Source: Bradyrhizobium manausense
GTDB lineage: Bacteria > Pseudomonadota > Alphaproteobacteria > Rhizobiales > Xanthobacteraceae
Direction of reading: 5' to 3'
NCBI RefSeq assembly: GCF_018130615.1
Contig: NZ_JAFCKB010000003.1
Coordinates: forward strand, 434,001 to 498,000
DNA length: 64,000 nucleotides
This document shows, in pieces, positions 18,149 through 28,411 of this stretch; the first letter of the stretch is position 1, and the number at the start of each line of letters is the position of its first letter. A program made the translations under genes and the position numbers. The notes beneath the pieces were generated by a model. It saw nothing but the letters and a program-made list of their open reading frames with translations. It was not told the DNA's origin and made no database searches.

Positions 18149-18940
18149 ATGCGCGATACGAAGCACGACAGCTCGATCACGGCGTTTCAGCAGAAGCGGG
18201 GTGGCGAGGCGGCCGCGTTCTTCGTCCCGTTCCTGACGCCGGCCATGAGGCTGCTCGACGTCGGCTGCGGACCGGGAACGATCACGGCCGCGCTTGCGGG
18301 GATCGTCGGCGCCGCCATCGGCGTCGACATCGAGCCGAACGCGATCATGGTGGCCCGTCAGCTTTCCGCGCATTCGGGCGCGACCAATCTGTCCTTTGTC
18401 GAAGCCGACATGACCACGCTTCCGTTCGAGGACGATGCGTTCGACGCGGTATTCTTTCATGCAGTGCTCTATCATCAGAGCCAGGCGACGCTGGCGCAAA
18501 CGCTGGCGGAGGCGCGGCGGGTGCTGAAGCCGGGCGGGGTGCTGGGTACGCGAGATGCCGATGCCGGCGGCAACATTCTTTATCCCGAGCTTGACGGGGT
18601 GCGCCTCGCGCTCGAGCTCTGGCAGCGCTGGTACGAGCACGACGATCCCGACGCGCTTCGCTTCGGCCGCCGGCAGAGTGCCATTCTTCGCGCGCACGGC
18701 TTTACGCCGGTGTGGACCGGCGCAAGCTACGTCAATCACAGCGCTGATGCTGCGCGCCGCGCGGGGGCCGTCACGGATGCGAGGCGGAGCCTCCGTGGCC
18801 TCGGGCCGCAACTCCTGAACAAGGCGCTGGCGACCGACGAGGAGATCGAGGCCGCGCTAGCCGGTTGGCAGGCCTGGGGCCGCGATCCGGATGCGGTCTA
18901 TTTCAGGTGCCGATGCGAATGCGTCGCGCAAAAGGATTGA
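18149..18940 (+). CDS. Class I SAM-dependent methyltransferase
   Basis: A 263-residue protein with SAM-binding motif I as LLDVGCGPGTIT near residues 33-44, an acidic motif (GVDIEPNAI), and post-I/II strands (EADMTTLPFEDDAFDAVFFHAVLYH). This is the UbiE/arsM-like Rossmann methyltransferase type. A GGAGG ribosome-binding site lies five bases before the ATG. Its substrate is not evident. It follows the RND exporter gene by 57 bases and may be co-transcribed with it. A strong bidirectional terminator lies downstream. Confidence 0.87.
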   Translation: MRDTKHDSSITAFQQKRGGEAAAFFVPFLTPAMRLLDVGCGPGTITAALAGIVGAAIGVDIEPNAIMVARQLSAHSGATNLSFVEADMTTLPFEDDAFDAVFFHAVLYHQSQATLAQTLAEARRVLKPGGVLGTRDADAGGNILYPELDGVRLALELWQRWYEHDDPDALRFGRRQSAILRAHGFTPVWTGASYVNHSADAARRAGAVTDARRSLRGLGPQLLNKALATDEEIEAALAGWQAWGRDPDAVYFRCRCECVAQKD

Positions 18941-18974
18941 ACGGGGCACTTGCACGGCGGTCCATCTCAGCAAA

Positions 18975-19004
18975 AAGCCCCCGGCTCGCGAGAACCGGGG
19001 GCTT
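18975..19004. terminator. Bidirectional rho-independent terminator
   Basis: AAGCCCCCGG, a short GC-containing loop and CCGGGGGCTT form a strong hairpin flanked by A residues on the left and T residues on the right. It lies between the convergent methyltransferase and secreted-protein genes, so it can end transcripts from both sides. Confidence 0.82.
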
Positions 19005-19029
19005 GTTCCGATCGAAGCGGGAAGGGCGA

Positions 19030-19530
19030 TCAGCCCTTCGTCATCGTGATGTTGACGCCGCGGATCTCGCCCTTGGACGAGATCTGCACTGTCTGCTTGG
19101 AGCCGTTGGTGCGCAGCGACAGATTGGCAGCAAAACCGTTGGCCTCGACAAACACGTCGATCTGGCCGCCGCCGGCGGTACCTTGCAGATTGCCGAAGAT
19201 GTTGCGGTTGGATTCGCTCCAGTTGCCGGAGATCCGCTCGCCCTGGCTGGTCACGTCGCTGGTGAGGTCGAACTTGTAGCTGTCGGATGCGCAATGCAGC
19301 GCCTGCTTGAGCGCGAGGCCGGTGCCGGCGACTTTGTAGTCCGCCTTGCAGCGGATGCGCTCGGTCGAGCCGTCGGACAGCGACACCGTGCCGGTGCCGG
19401 TCCACGCCCCGTCGAAGCCGGCGAACGGCCCGGACGACTGAGCATGGCTTGCCGCAACTGAGAAGAGCAGCGCCGCACCAATGCCGGCCGCCTTGATCGC
19501 CAGTTCAGATCGCCCAAAGAATTTCATCAT
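19030..19530 (-). CDS. Secreted/periplasmic hypothetical protein
   Basis: A protein of about 166 residues. It has a clear signal peptide (hydrophobic AAGIGAALLFSVAASHA, with cleavage likely after the Ala) and a mature part rich in Gly, Ser and Thr with alternating beta-strand-like pattern (GAWTGTGTVSLSDG, GTAGGGQIDVFVEANG). Two cysteines (in IRCKAD and LHCASD) could form a disulfide. I do not recognise a named family; similar proteins in this group are annotated as hypothetical. Two adjacent ATGs at 19530 and 19527 are possible starts. It is convergent with the methyltransferase gene. Confidence 0.72.
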   Translation of the reverse strand: MMKFFGRSELAIKAAGIGAALLFSVAASHAQSSGPFAGFDGAWTGTGTVSLSDGSTERIRCKADYKVAGTGLALKQALHCASDSYKFDLTSDVTSQGERISGNWSESNRNIFGNLQGTAGGGQIDVFVEANGFAANLSLRTNGSKQTVQISSKGEIRGVNITMTKG

Positions 19531-20006
19531 CAATATCCCGTTTTGGAACGACGCCCGCTCATCACAGAACGTCTCGCCACATCGAAAGTTTAGTGTTGCG
19601 AGCCTGTGTCAGGTTCAAGAGCGTCCACCGGGTTCAAGACCTGACCGCCTGCGATAGCAGGCTCGCGAAGCGCTCTTGCCATGGTCCGGACCCCGGATTC
19701 CCTCTGTTTCCATGTGTTTCCGGCCGAAATGGCCGATCGGACAGATGCAGGCCTGCAACAGGTATGCAGTAAAACGCCGATTGCCAGAATTATGACGTAG
19801 TATCAAACCCTTACATCTGCCAATGAAGGACCAGGGAAGACCTGATTTGGTGACGCGGCGCCAATTTGGCCGCATTTGCCAGCGCTTGTGGCCTTCTCCG
19901 GTGCCGCCCTTTCCGCGGCAACTTGCCATCAGAGCAATCCGTTCCCGTCGTCCGCCCTGTGCTGTCCGGGATTGGTGCGATTCTGCCGTCAGAATGAAGG
20001 AATACT
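19531..20006. other. Intergenic stretch between divergent genes, no supported gene
   Basis: About 475 bases separating the divergent secreted-protein and cysteine-rich-protein genes. Frames present are short, use weak starts and are rich in Arg/Pro/Ser as expected by chance. It presumably holds both promoters, but I cannot place a clear -35/-10 pair. Confidence 0.5.
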
Positions 20007-20240
20007 ATGCGTAAGCTTCTCGTCGCTCTCACCGTGCTGTCGGCAACCCTGTCCACGGCTGCGTTTGCCCAGCAGGGGCGCGGCACGGACGCCGAGCAGA
20101 AGGCCTGCACGCGCGACGTGCAGAAGTTCTGCCGTCCGGTCATCGATCAGGGCGATTTCACCGTCCTGGCCTGCCTCAAGGAGAACCGGGCCAAGATCTC
20201 GCAGGCCTGCGACCAGGTTCTGAAGAACCACAACCAGTAA
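20007..20240 (+). CDS. Small exported cysteine-rich repeat protein
   Basis: A 77-residue protein with a signal peptide (LLVALTVLSATLSTAAFAQ). The short mature part has four cysteines in the spacing C-x7-C-x12-C-x11-C (ACTRDVQKFC, LAC, QAC), as in the bacterial cysteine-rich repeat family related to the Golgi GLG1 repeat. Function is unknown; the cysteines suggest two disulfides in the periplasm. An AAGGAA ribosome-binding site precedes the ATG. It is followed by a strong terminator and then the hopanoid operon. Confidence 0.78.
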   Translation: MRKLLVALTVLSATLSTAAFAQQGRGTDAEQKACTRDVQKFCRPVIDQGDFTVLACLKENRAKISQACDQVLKNHNQ

Positions 20241-20259
20241 GCTCGGCCACTGGCCCACG

Positions 20260-20282
20260 AAGGCGGCCTCGGGCCGCCTTTT
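20260..20282 (+). terminator. Rho-independent terminator after the cysteine-rich protein gene
   Basis: AAGGCGGCC, loop TCG, GGCCGCCTT followed by TTC. A perfect nine-base-pair stem lies 20 bases past the stop codon. It insulates the downstream hpnC operon from upstream transcription. Confidence 0.82.
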
Positions 20283-20320
20283 CAGGCCGGATCCGGCAGG
20301 GCTGCCATCGAGAGACAGGA

Positions 20321-20348
20321 TTGGTTTTGCGGCCGTATTCCCCTATAT
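20321..20348 (+). promoter_or_regulatory. Candidate sigma-70-type promoter of the hpnC-hpnG operon
   Basis: TTGGTT at 20321-20326, a 16-base spacer and CTATAT at 20343-20348 resemble the alphaproteobacterial housekeeping promoter (TTGAC / CTATAT). It lies just after the upstream terminator and about 80 bases before the hpnC start. No other comparable pair is seen in this gap. Confidence 0.5.
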
Positions 20349-20428
20349 GGGGGCCGCGGCGGCGTCGCCGGCACGAGCCCGCGAGCGCAAAAGCCTTTTC
20401 TGTCCAAACGATTGTTGATCAGCCCTCG

Positions 20429-21313
20429 ATGACCTCTGCGAGCGAATTGCGATCCGGCAAGGGTGACCGCGACGAGAATTTTCCCGTCGCGTCCTGGATC
20501 ATTCATCCGCGTCATCGCGCGCTGATCCTGGCGTATTACAATTTCGTCCGGACCGCCGACGACATCGCCGATCACGCCTCCCTGCCGGCGGACGAAAAGC
20601 TCCGTTATCTCGACCTGCTCGAGGCGGAACTGCTCGGCAAGGGCGACACCCAGGCCGAGGCCGTCGCGCTGCGGCGTGCGCTGGCCGAGCGCGGCATGGC
20701 GCCGCGTCACGCGCTCGACGTGCTCATCGCGTTCCGCATGGACGTGACCAAGCTGCGCTACGAGACCTGGGACGAGGTCATCCATTATTGCCGCTATTCG
20801 GCGATGCCGGTCGGTCGCTTCATGCTCGACGTCCATGGCGAGAGCACCTCGACTTGGGCCGCGTCGGATGCGCTTTGCGCCGGCCTCCAGATCAACAACC
20901 ACCTCCAGGATTGCGGCAAGGATTTCCGCGAGCTCAACCGGGTCTACCTGCCGCGCGATGCGCTGGCCGCAAGCGGCGCCTCGGTCGAGCAGCTCGGCTT
21001 GACGCAGTCTCCGCCGGCGATGCTGTCCTGTCTTCAGGGCCTCGCGGTGCGCAACGAAGCGTTGCTGGGCGAGGGCAGGTCGCTCGGCGCCGAGATCAGG
21101 GATTTCCGCCTCGGCGTCGACGTCGCGGTGATCCAGGCCTACGCCGACCGCATCGTGCGCCTGTTGAAGGTGCGCGACCCCTTGCGCGAGCGCGTGCATC
21201 TGAACAAGTTCGAACTTCTCACCTTCAGCCTTGCCGGCATGATCGGCGAAGTCGGCCGCCGTGCGGTCGGCCGCAAGGCCCTCTCGAATCCGGGGACTGC
21301 CCATGACGCTTGA
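20429..21313 (+). CDS. hpnC: HpnC, hydroxysqualene synthase (presqualene diphosphate to hydroxysqualene)
   Basis: A 294-residue all-helical prenyl synthase of the squalene/phytoene synthase fold. The first Asp-rich motif is seen as TADDIADH and the second as NHLQDCGKDF, with YLPRDAL downstream. In the three-enzyme bacterial route, HpnD makes presqualene diphosphate from two farnesyl diphosphates, HpnC rearranges it to hydroxysqualene and HpnE reduces that to squalene. The ATG at 20429 gives the normal length; a GTG at 20321 would overlap the candidate promoter. The 3' end overlaps hpnD by 11 bases, and hpnC heads a tightly packed operon. Confidence 0.93.
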   Translation: MTSASELRSGKGDRDENFPVASWIIHPRHRALILAYYNFVRTADDIADHASLPADEKLRYLDLLEAELLGKGDTQAEAVALRRALAERGMAPRHALDVLIAFRMDVTKLRYETWDEVIHYCRYSAMPVGRFMLDVHGESTSTWAASDALCAGLQINNHLQDCGKDFRELNRVYLPRDALAASGASVEQLGLTQSPPAMLSCLQGLAVRNEALLGEGRSLGAEIRDFRLGVDVAVIQAYADRIVRLLKVRDPLRERVHLNKFELLTFSLAGMIGEVGRRAVGRKALSNPGTAHDA

Positions 21314-22142
21314 GGCGACCGCGCCCGGCGCCGATTATGGCTCGTCCGCATCGAACAGCTCCTTCTACGCTGCGATGCGCATCCTGCCGCGCGACCAGCG
21401 CGAGGCGATGTTCCAGATCTACAGCTTCTGCCGCCAAGTCGACGACATCGCCGATTCCGACGGCCCGCGCGACGAGCGGCTCGCAGCGCTGCAGGAATGG
21501 CGCAACGACATCGACGCGCTCTACCAGGGCAATCCGCCGCCGCGGTTGAGGGACTACGTTGCCTCCGTCAAAACCTTCGGGCTGAAGCGCGAGGATTTCC
21601 TCGCCATCGTCGACGGCATGGAGATGGACGTGCCGCAGGACATCCGCGCGCCCGACATGGCGACGCTCGATCTCTATTGCGACCGTGTCGCGAGCGCCGT
21701 CGGGCGGCTGTCGGTGCGGGTGTTCGGCCTGCCGGAAGAGGATGGCATCCTGCTCGCCTACCACCTCGGCCGCGCGCTGCAGCTCACCAATATTCTGCGC
21801 GACATCGACGAGGATGCCGGCCTCGGCCGGCTCTATCTGCCGCGCGAGGCGCTGCTGCATGCCGGCATCACCTCCAACGATCCGAACCGCGTGATCGCCG
21901 AGCGGGCGCTGCCGAAAGTCTGCCTGCCGCTGACGCAGCGCGCGAAAGCGCATTTCGAGAAGTCGGACGAGATCATGAATCGCAACAAGCGTCGCGCGGT
22001 GCGCGCGCCGCGGATCATGTCGAAGTACTATCACGCCATTCTGGACCTCCTGATCGCGCGCGGATTCAACGCGCCGCGCGAGCCGGTGCGTGTGTCGAAG
22101 ATCACACGCTTCGCGATCCTGTTCCGCTACGCTTTCATCTGA
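21303..22142 (+). CDS. hpnD: HpnD, presqualene diphosphate synthase
   Basis: A 279-residue squalene/phytoene synthase family enzyme. It has the two Asp-rich magnesium-binding motifs (QVDDIADSD and NILRDIDEDA), the MEMDV segment and YLPREAL. It condenses two farnesyl diphosphates head-to-head into presqualene diphosphate in the first step of hopanoid synthesis. Its ATG lies inside the last codons of hpnC, and its stop overlaps the hpnE start (TGATG), showing translational coupling on both sides. Confidence 0.93.
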   Translation: MTLEATAPGADYGSSASNSSFYAAMRILPRDQREAMFQIYSFCRQVDDIADSDGPRDERLAALQEWRNDIDALYQGNPPPRLRDYVASVKTFGLKREDFLAIVDGMEMDVPQDIRAPDMATLDLYCDRVASAVGRLSVRVFGLPEEDGILLAYHLGRALQLTNILRDIDEDAGLGRLYLPREALLHAGITSNDPNRVIAERALPKVCLPLTQRAKAHFEKSDEIMNRNKRRAVRAPRIMSKYYHAILDLLIARGFNAPREPVRVSKITRFAILFRYAFI

Positions 22143-23398
22143 TGCAAAACACAGCTCACATCATAGGCGCTGGAATTTCCGGCCTCTCCGCCGCTGTGCG
22201 GCTCGCCAATGCCGGCTACAAGGTCGCCGTGCACGAGGCGACGCACCAGGCCGGCGGCCGCTGCCGTTCTTATTTCGACGGCGCCACCAACCTCACCATC
22301 GATAACGGCAATCATTTGCTGCTGTCCGGCAACAGCCACGCGCGCGCCTATGCGCGCTCGATCGGCACCGAGGCGGGCCTGGTGGGACCCGAAAGCGCGC
22401 AGTTTCCCTTCATCGACATCAAGACCGGCCAGCGCTGGCAGATTGATCTCGGTTCGGGCCGGCTGCCGACCTGGGTGCTCGACGAGGGCCGTCGCGTGCC
22501 CGACACCGGGCTCACCGATTATCTCAAGCTGGCGCCGCTGATCTGGGCGTCGGAACAGACACTGGTCGGCAAGTCCATTCCTTGCGAAGGCACGCTCTAT
22601 CATCGCCTGGTGCAGCCGCTGCTGCTCGCGGCGCTCAACGTCGATCCGCCCGAAGGCTCGGCCGGGCTTGCCGGCGCGATCGTGCGCGAGACGTTGCTTG
22701 CGGGCGGGCAGGCCTGCCGTCCGCTGATCGCGCGCGACGGCCTCAGTGCCGTGCTGATCGAGCCGGCCGTGAAGTTTCTGCAGGAGCGCGGCCACACCGT
22801 TCAGCTCGGCCATGAGCTGCGCTCCTTCGTCACCGCTGACGGCAAAGTGAGTGCGCTGAACTTTGGCGGCGAAGACGTGGTCCAGCTTGCCGCGGGTGAC
22901 GTGATCGTGATGGCGGTGCCGCCGCGCGCGGCGACGAGCCTGCTGCCCGGCCTGACCGCGCCGACCGAATTCCGCGCCATCGTGAACGCGCATTTCCGCT
23001 TTGAGCCGCCGCCGGGTTCGGCGCCGATCCTGGGTGTGATCGGCGGCGTCGTGGAATGGCTGTTCGCCTTCCCGAACCGGCTGTCCGTCACCATCAGCAA
23101 TGGCGACCGCCTGGTCGAGATGCCGCGCGAGGAACTGGCGCAGGCGATCTGGGACGACGTCTGCAAGGCGGGCGGTGTCTCCGGCGAGCTACCTCCTTGG
23201 CAGATCGTGCGCGAGCGCCGCGCCACATTTGCGGCAACCCCGGCCCAGAATGCCCTGCGCCCGGGGCCGGTCACTGCGCTGAAAAACCTGTTCCTTGCCG
23301 GTGATTGGACTGCTACGGGATTGCCTGCAACGATCGAGGGATCGGTCCGGTCAGGTGATCGCGCTGCCGATCTGGTTTTGGCCGCCAAAGGATCCTGA
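22142..23398 (+). CDS. hpnE: HpnE, hydroxysqualene dehydroxylase (FAD-dependent)
   Basis: A 418-residue flavoprotein of the amine-oxidase/phytoene-desaturase-like fold. The N-terminal FAD loop is GAGISGLSAAVRLANAGY, with the acidic end HEATHQAGGRC. The C-terminal FAD motif is FLAGDWTATGLPATIEG. It reduces hydroxysqualene to squalene, the substrate of the cyclase. Its ATG shares one base with the hpnD stop. An in-frame extension far into hpnD exists but is only an open shadow. Confidence 0.93.
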   Translation: MQNTAHIIGAGISGLSAAVRLANAGYKVAVHEATHQAGGRCRSYFDGATNLTIDNGNHLLLSGNSHARAYARSIGTEAGLVGPESAQFPFIDIKTGQRWQIDLGSGRLPTWVLDEGRRVPDTGLTDYLKLAPLIWASEQTLVGKSIPCEGTLYHRLVQPLLLAALNVDPPEGSAGLAGAIVRETLLAGGQACRPLIARDGLSAVLIEPAVKFLQERGHTVQLGHELRSFVTADGKVSALNFGGEDVVQLAAGDVIVMAVPPRAATSLLPGLTAPTEFRAIVNAHFRFEPPPGSAPILGVIGGVVEWLFAFPNRLSVTISNGDRLVEMPREELAQAIWDDVCKAGGVSGELPPWQIVRERRATFAATPAQNALRPGPVTALKNLFLAGDWTATGLPATIEGSVRSGDRAADLVLAAKGS

Positions 23399-23461
23399 AA
23401 AGCGGCCCTGACGGGCAATGTCCCGGTCATTTTCAATCGACACTCGGAGCAATCGAGCGAC

Positions 23462-25459
23462 ATGGATTCCGTGAACGCGACCAGCCGCGAAGCCCAGGAA
23501 TCGAGGATCTTGGAATCGAAGGTCTTGGAATCCAAGGTCCTGGAATCGAGCATTGCGTCGGCGACGCAAGGCGTGATCGGCCTCCAGCAATCCGATGGCC
23601 ATTGGGTCTTCGAGCTCGAGGCCGACTGCACCATCCCGGCCGAATACGTCCTGCTGCGCCATTATCTCGCCGAGCCCGTCGACACCGCGCTCGAGGCCAA
23701 GATCGGCAATTATCTGCGCCGCATCCAGGGGGCCCACGGCGGCTGGCCGCTGGTGCATGACGGCGAGTTCGACATGAGCGCCAGCGTGAAGGCCTACTTC
23801 GCGCTGAAGATGATCGGCGATTCCGTGGATGCGCCGCACATGGTGCGCGCGCGCGAGGCGATCCATGCACGCGGCGGCGCGATCAACAGCAACGTCTTCA
23901 CCCGTTTCCTGCTCGCAACCTTCGGCGTCGTGACCTGGCGCGCGGTGCCGGTGTTGCCGATCGAGATCGTGCTGCTGCCGTTCTGGTCGCCGTTCCATCT
24001 CAACAAGATCTCCTACTGGGCGCGCACCACTATGGTGCCGCTGATGGTCATCGCTGCGCTGAAGCCGCTGGCGCGGAATCCGAAGGGCGTCGGCATCGAC
24101 GAGCTGTTTCTGCAGGATCCGCGCTCGATCGGCATGACCGCGAAGGCGCCGCACCAGAGCATGGCCTGGTTCATGCTATTTCGCGCGCTCGACGGCATCT
24201 TGCGCGTGATCGAGCCGATGTTTCCGAAGAGCCTGCGCAAGCGCGCGATCGATGCCGCGCTCGCCTTCACCGAGGAGCGGCTCAACGGTGAGGACGGCAT
24301 GGGCGCGATCTATCCGCCCATGGCCAATATCGTCATGATGTACGACGCGCTCGGCAGGGACGAGAGCTTCCCGCCGCGCGCGATCACGCGCCGGGGCATC
24401 GACAAGCTGCTCGTGATCAATGACGACGAGGCCTATTGCCAGCCCTGCGTCTCGCCGGTGTGGGACACGACGCTGACGGCGCACGCGTTGCTGGAAGCCG
24501 GCGGTGACAAGGCTGTGCCTGCGGCCAAGCAGGGCCTCGACTGGCTGATCCCGAGGCAGGAGCTCGAGGTGAAGGGCGACTGGGCGGTGAAGCGGCCCGA
24601 CGTGCGTCCGGGCGGCTGGGCGTTCCAGTACAACAATGCCCATTATCCCGACCTCGACGACACGGCCGTGGTCGTGATGTCGATGGACCGCATGCGCCGG
24701 GAGCACGGTGCGACCGGTTATGACGCCGCCATCGACCGCGGCCGCGAGTGGATCGAGGGCATGCAGAGCGACGACGGCGGCTGGGCCGCCTTCGACGTCA
24801 ACAACCTCGAATATTACCTGAACAACATCCCGTTCTCCGACCACGGCGCACTGCTTGATCCGCCGACCGAGGACGTCACCGCGCGCTGCATCTCGATGCT
24901 GGCCCAGCTCGGCGAGACCGAGAAGACCAGCAAGCACGTCGCCGACGGGATCGCCTATCTCAGGAAGACCCAGCACCCCGAGGGGTCCTGGTACGGCCGC
25001 TGGGGCATGAACTTCATCTATGGGACCTGGTCGGTGCTCTGCGCCCTCAACATGGCCGGAATCCGCCATGACGACCCCATGATCCGGAAGGCCGCCGCCT
25101 GGCTGGCTTCGATCCAGAACAAGGACGGCGGCTGGGGCGAGGACGCCGTCAGCTACCGGCTGGACTACAAGGGCTGGGAACCCGCCCCTTCGACCGCCTC
25201 GCAAACGGCATGGGCCTTGCTTGCCCTGATGGCTGCTGGCGAGGTTGATCACCCGGCCGTCGCCCGCGGGGTGGAGTACCTGATTGCAACACAGAACGGA
25301 AAAGGACTGTGGGACGAGAGCCGCTACACCGCCACAGGCTTCCCCCGCGTGTTCTATCTGCGGTATCATGGTTACCCGAAGTTCTTTCCGCTGTGGGCGC
25401 TGGCTCGGTATCGGAACTTGCGGAGCACCAACAGCAGGGTGGTAGGGGTCGGAATGTGA
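23462..25459 (+). CDS. shc: Squalene-hopene cyclase Shc (HpnF)
   Basis: A 665-residue triterpene cyclase that folds squalene into hopene/hopanol. The catalytic DxDDTA motif is DLDDTA at residues 397-402. Several QW-type repeats are visible (DGHWVFELE, GGWPL, GGWAFQYN, DDGGWAAFD, GSWYGRWG, DGGWGED, GKGLWDES). It is a monotopic inner-membrane enzyme. Before the core, residues 13-32 are made of four near-identical pentapeptides (ESRIL/ESKVL type), a feature not expected from the family. It follows hpnE by 63 bases and overlaps hpnG. Confidence 0.96.
   Translation: MDSVNATSREAQESRILESKVLESKVLESSIASATQGVIGLQQSDGHWVFELEADCTIPAEYVLLRHYLAEPVDTALEAKIGNYLRRIQGAHGGWPLVHDGEFDMSASVKAYFALKMIGDSVDAPHMVRAREAIHARGGAINSNVFTRFLLATFGVVTWRAVPVLPIEIVLLPFWSPFHLNKISYWARTTMVPLMVIAALKPLARNPKGVGIDELFLQDPRSIGMTAKAPHQSMAWFMLFRALDGILRVIEPMFPKSLRKRAIDAALAFTEERLNGEDGMGAIYPPMANIVMMYDALGRDESFPPRAITRRGIDKLLVINDDEAYCQPCVSPVWDTTLTAHALLEAGGDKAVPAAKQGLDWLIPRQELEVKGDWAVKRPDVRPGGWAFQYNNAHYPDLDDTAVVVMSMDRMRREHGATGYDAAIDRGREWIEGMQSDDGGWAAFDVNNLEYYLNNIPFSDHGALLDPPTEDVTARCISMLAQLGETEKTSKHVADGIAYLRKTQHPEGSWYGRWGMNFIYGTWSVLCALNMAGIRHDDPMIRKAAAWLASIQNKDGGWGEDAVSYRLDYKGWEPAPSTASQTAWALLALMAAGEVDHPAVARGVEYLIATQNGKGLWDESRYTATGFPRVFYLRYHGYPKFFPLWALARYRNLRSTNSRVVGVGM
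23498..23557 (+). repeat. Four tandem 15-base units inside the 5' end of shc
   Basis: Units begin at 23498, 23513, 23528 and 23543, each close to GAATCGAAGGTCTTG. They are in frame and encode ESRIL, ESKVL, ESKVL and ESSIA. The unit length is a multiple of three, so slippage would alter the length of the Shc N-terminus without a frameshift. The last unit is the most diverged. Confidence 0.85.
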
Positions 25460-26205
25460 CTTTGGGGACGGGGGAGTATTTTACCGCGGGCAATGCCATT
25501 GATCCGCGGCCGATCTTGATCGTGACCGGACTGGTTCAGGAAGCCCGCATTGCCGCTGGGCCCGGGATGGCTGTCATTTGCTCGTCGAGCAGCCCGAGCC
25601 AGTTGCGGGCGCTGCTGACGGTGGTGGACCCTGAGACAATTCGTGGTGTGATCTCGTTCGGCGTGGCCGGCGGGCTCGACCCGACCCTGCGCTCCGGCGA
25701 CGTCGTGGTGGCAACCGAGGTGCTCGCGGGCGATGCCCGCTGGGGGGCCGGCCTGTCGCTCAGCGACGACCTCATCGATCGTCTGACCTCGGGCCGCCGC
25801 CGCGTCGTGCGCGGCAGCCTCGCGGGCGCCGAGGAAGTGGTCACGGGCCGCTCCTGCAAGGCAGCGCTGCATTCGGAGACCGGCGCCTCCGCCGTCGACA
25901 TGGAAAGCCACATCGCGGCCGCCTACGCCGCCGAGGCCGGCTTGCCGTTCGCCGCGGTCCGCGTCATCAGCGACCCCGCCCACCGCGCGCTGCCGGCGCT
26001 CGCCCGCGCCGCCATCAAGCCGAACGGCCAGATCGACCTCGCCGCCGTCCTGCGCGGCATCGTTCGCAATCCGGCAACGCTCCACGCGCTGGTCTCGACC
26101 GGCCTCGACTTCAACCGCGCGCTGCGCTCGCTTCGCGGCTGCCGCGACTTCTTGATCGGGACGGAGCTGGTGGACAGCGAGGCGCTGGTGTCAAAGGCGG
26201 CCTGA
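25456..26205 (+). CDS. hpnG: HpnG, adenosylhopane nucleosidase (phosphorylase family)
   Basis: A protein of about 249 residues of the nucleoside phosphorylase/MTA nucleosidase family. It has VTGLVQEARIA at the N-terminus, SFGVAGGLDPTLRSGDVVVAT, and the purine/ribose-binding AVDMESH followed by VRVISDPA. HpnG releases adenine from adenosylhopane to give ribosylhopane or its phosphate, the branch point to bacteriohopanetetrol and aminotriol. The start is a GTG at 25456 whose GTGA overlaps the shc stop; no ATG gives the family N-terminus. A strong terminator follows it. Confidence 0.9.
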   Translation: MTLGTGEYFTAGNAIDPRPILIVTGLVQEARIAAGPGMAVICSSSSPSQLRALLTVVDPETIRGVISFGVAGGLDPTLRSGDVVVATEVLAGDARWGAGLSLSDDLIDRLTSGRRRVVRGSLAGAEEVVTGRSCKAALHSETGASAVDMESHIAAAYAAEAGLPFAAVRVISDPAHRALPALARAAIKPNGQIDLAAVLRGIVRNPATLHALVSTGLDFNRALRSLRGCRDFLIGTELVDSEALVSKAA

Positions 26206-26228
26206 GCGGGGTCTTCGAGCTGCAAGAG

Positions 26229-26264
26229 AAAAGGCCCGGTCGCTATTGGCGGCCGGGCCTTTTT
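26229..26264. terminator. Bidirectional terminator between hpnG and hpnH
   Basis: AAAAGGCCCGG, a loop, then CCGGGCCTTTTT: a GC-rich hairpin with A and T runs on either side. It lies between the convergent hpnG and hpnH genes and so can end both operons. Confidence 0.85.
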
Positions 26265-26288
26265 CATTTGTGATTGCTGCTCGCGCGC

Positions 26289-27449
<1,161 letters not shown>

Positions 27450-27484
27450 TACACGTTTCTTTCTGGGCTTGAAATTCGGGTAGG

Positions 27485-28411
27485 TCAGCTTGCAGCCAAT
27501 TGGGCCGGAAGCCTGACTTCGATGTTTTCCTCGCGGCCGGGGAGCACCGAGACCGTCACCGGTCCGATCCGCCGCAACGCTTCGATCTCGTCATCCACCA
27601 GCACCTCGGGCGCCGAGGCGCCGGCCGTGAGGCCGACGGTTCTGGCACCTTTCAACCACTCCGGATTGAGCTCGCGGCCATCGGCGATCAAATAACTCGC
27701 GACGCCGGCCTCAGTGCCGATTTCGCGGAGCCGGTTCGAGTTCGAGCTATTGGCGGCGCCCACCACCAAGATCACGTCGACCAGCTTGCTCAAGTCCCTT
27801 ACCGCAGATTGGCGGTTCTGTGTCGCATAGCAGATATCCCGGATGTCTGGGCCTTGAATATCTGTAAATTTGGCTTGAAGCACCCCGATAATGTCCCTGG
27901 TGTCGTCGACCGACAGGGTGGTCTGGGTGATGTAGGCCACTGGCGTATCTGCCGGCAGCGCCAGGGCTTTGGCCTCTTTGACACTCTGGACCAGCAGAAC
28001 CGGCCCCGGAACCTGGCCCATCGTGCCCTCGACCTCGGGGTGTCCAGCATGGCCGATCAGGACCAGGGTACGGCCCTTGGTGATGTAGCGCTTCCCCTGA
28101 TTGTGAACTTTCGTGACCAGCGGGCAGGTGGCATTCAGCACCGGAAGGTCGCGCGCGGCGGCCTCTTCCTCGACGCTGCGGGCGACGCCATGGGCGCTGA
28201 AAACGGTCACCGCCTTCGGTGGAACCTCGGACAGCTCCTCGACGAAGATCGCGCCCTTGTTCTTGAGGCTTTCGACGACGTATTTGTTGTGCACGATCTC
28301 ATGGCGCACGTAGACGGGCGGGCCGTATTTCTCCAGGGCCCGTTCCACGATCTCGATCGCGCGCACCACGCCTGCGCAAAAGCCGCGCGGCTGCGCTAGA
28401 TAAACTTCCAT
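27485..28411 (-). CDS. ispH: 4-hydroxy-3-methylbut-2-enyl diphosphate reductase IspH (LytB)
   Basis: A 308-residue iron-sulfur enzyme of the MEP pathway, making isopentenyl and dimethylallyl diphosphates from HMBPP. The three cluster cysteines are in [18 protein letters not shown] and ICYATQNRQ. The catalytic Glu is in [11 protein letters not shown]. The ATG at 28411 gives the usual [10 protein letters not shown]-terminus; a TTG six codons upstream is less likely. Its location inside the hopanoid locus links supply of C5 units to hopanoid output. It is divergent from hpnN. Confidence 0.93.
   Translation of the reverse strand: MEVYLAQPRGFCAGVVRAIEIVERALEKYGPPVYVRHEIVHNKYVVESLKNKGAIFVEELSEVPPKAVTVFSAHGVARSVEEEAAARDLPVLNATCPLVTKVHNQGKRYITKGRTLVLIGHAGHPEVEGTMGQVPGPVLLVQSVKEAKALALPADTPVAYITQTTLSVDDTRDIIGVLQAKFTDIQGPDIRDICYATQNRQSAVRDLSKLVDVILVVGAANSSNSNRLREIGTEAGVASYLIADGRELNPEWLKGARTVGLTAGASAPEVLVDDEIEALRRIGPVTVSVLPGREENIEVRLPAQLAAS

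Noticed and set aside
21497-22141. Long in-frame upstream extension of hpnE
   Set aside because: The extension lies entirely within hpnD in another frame, is Arg/Ala-rich and unlike the family; the ATG at 22142 gives the FAD-binding N-terminus.
23498-23557. Tandem repeat considered as a CRISPR-like or regulatory array
   Set aside because: The units are contiguous without spacers, in frame within shc, and code for a pentapeptide; it is a coding tandem repeat.
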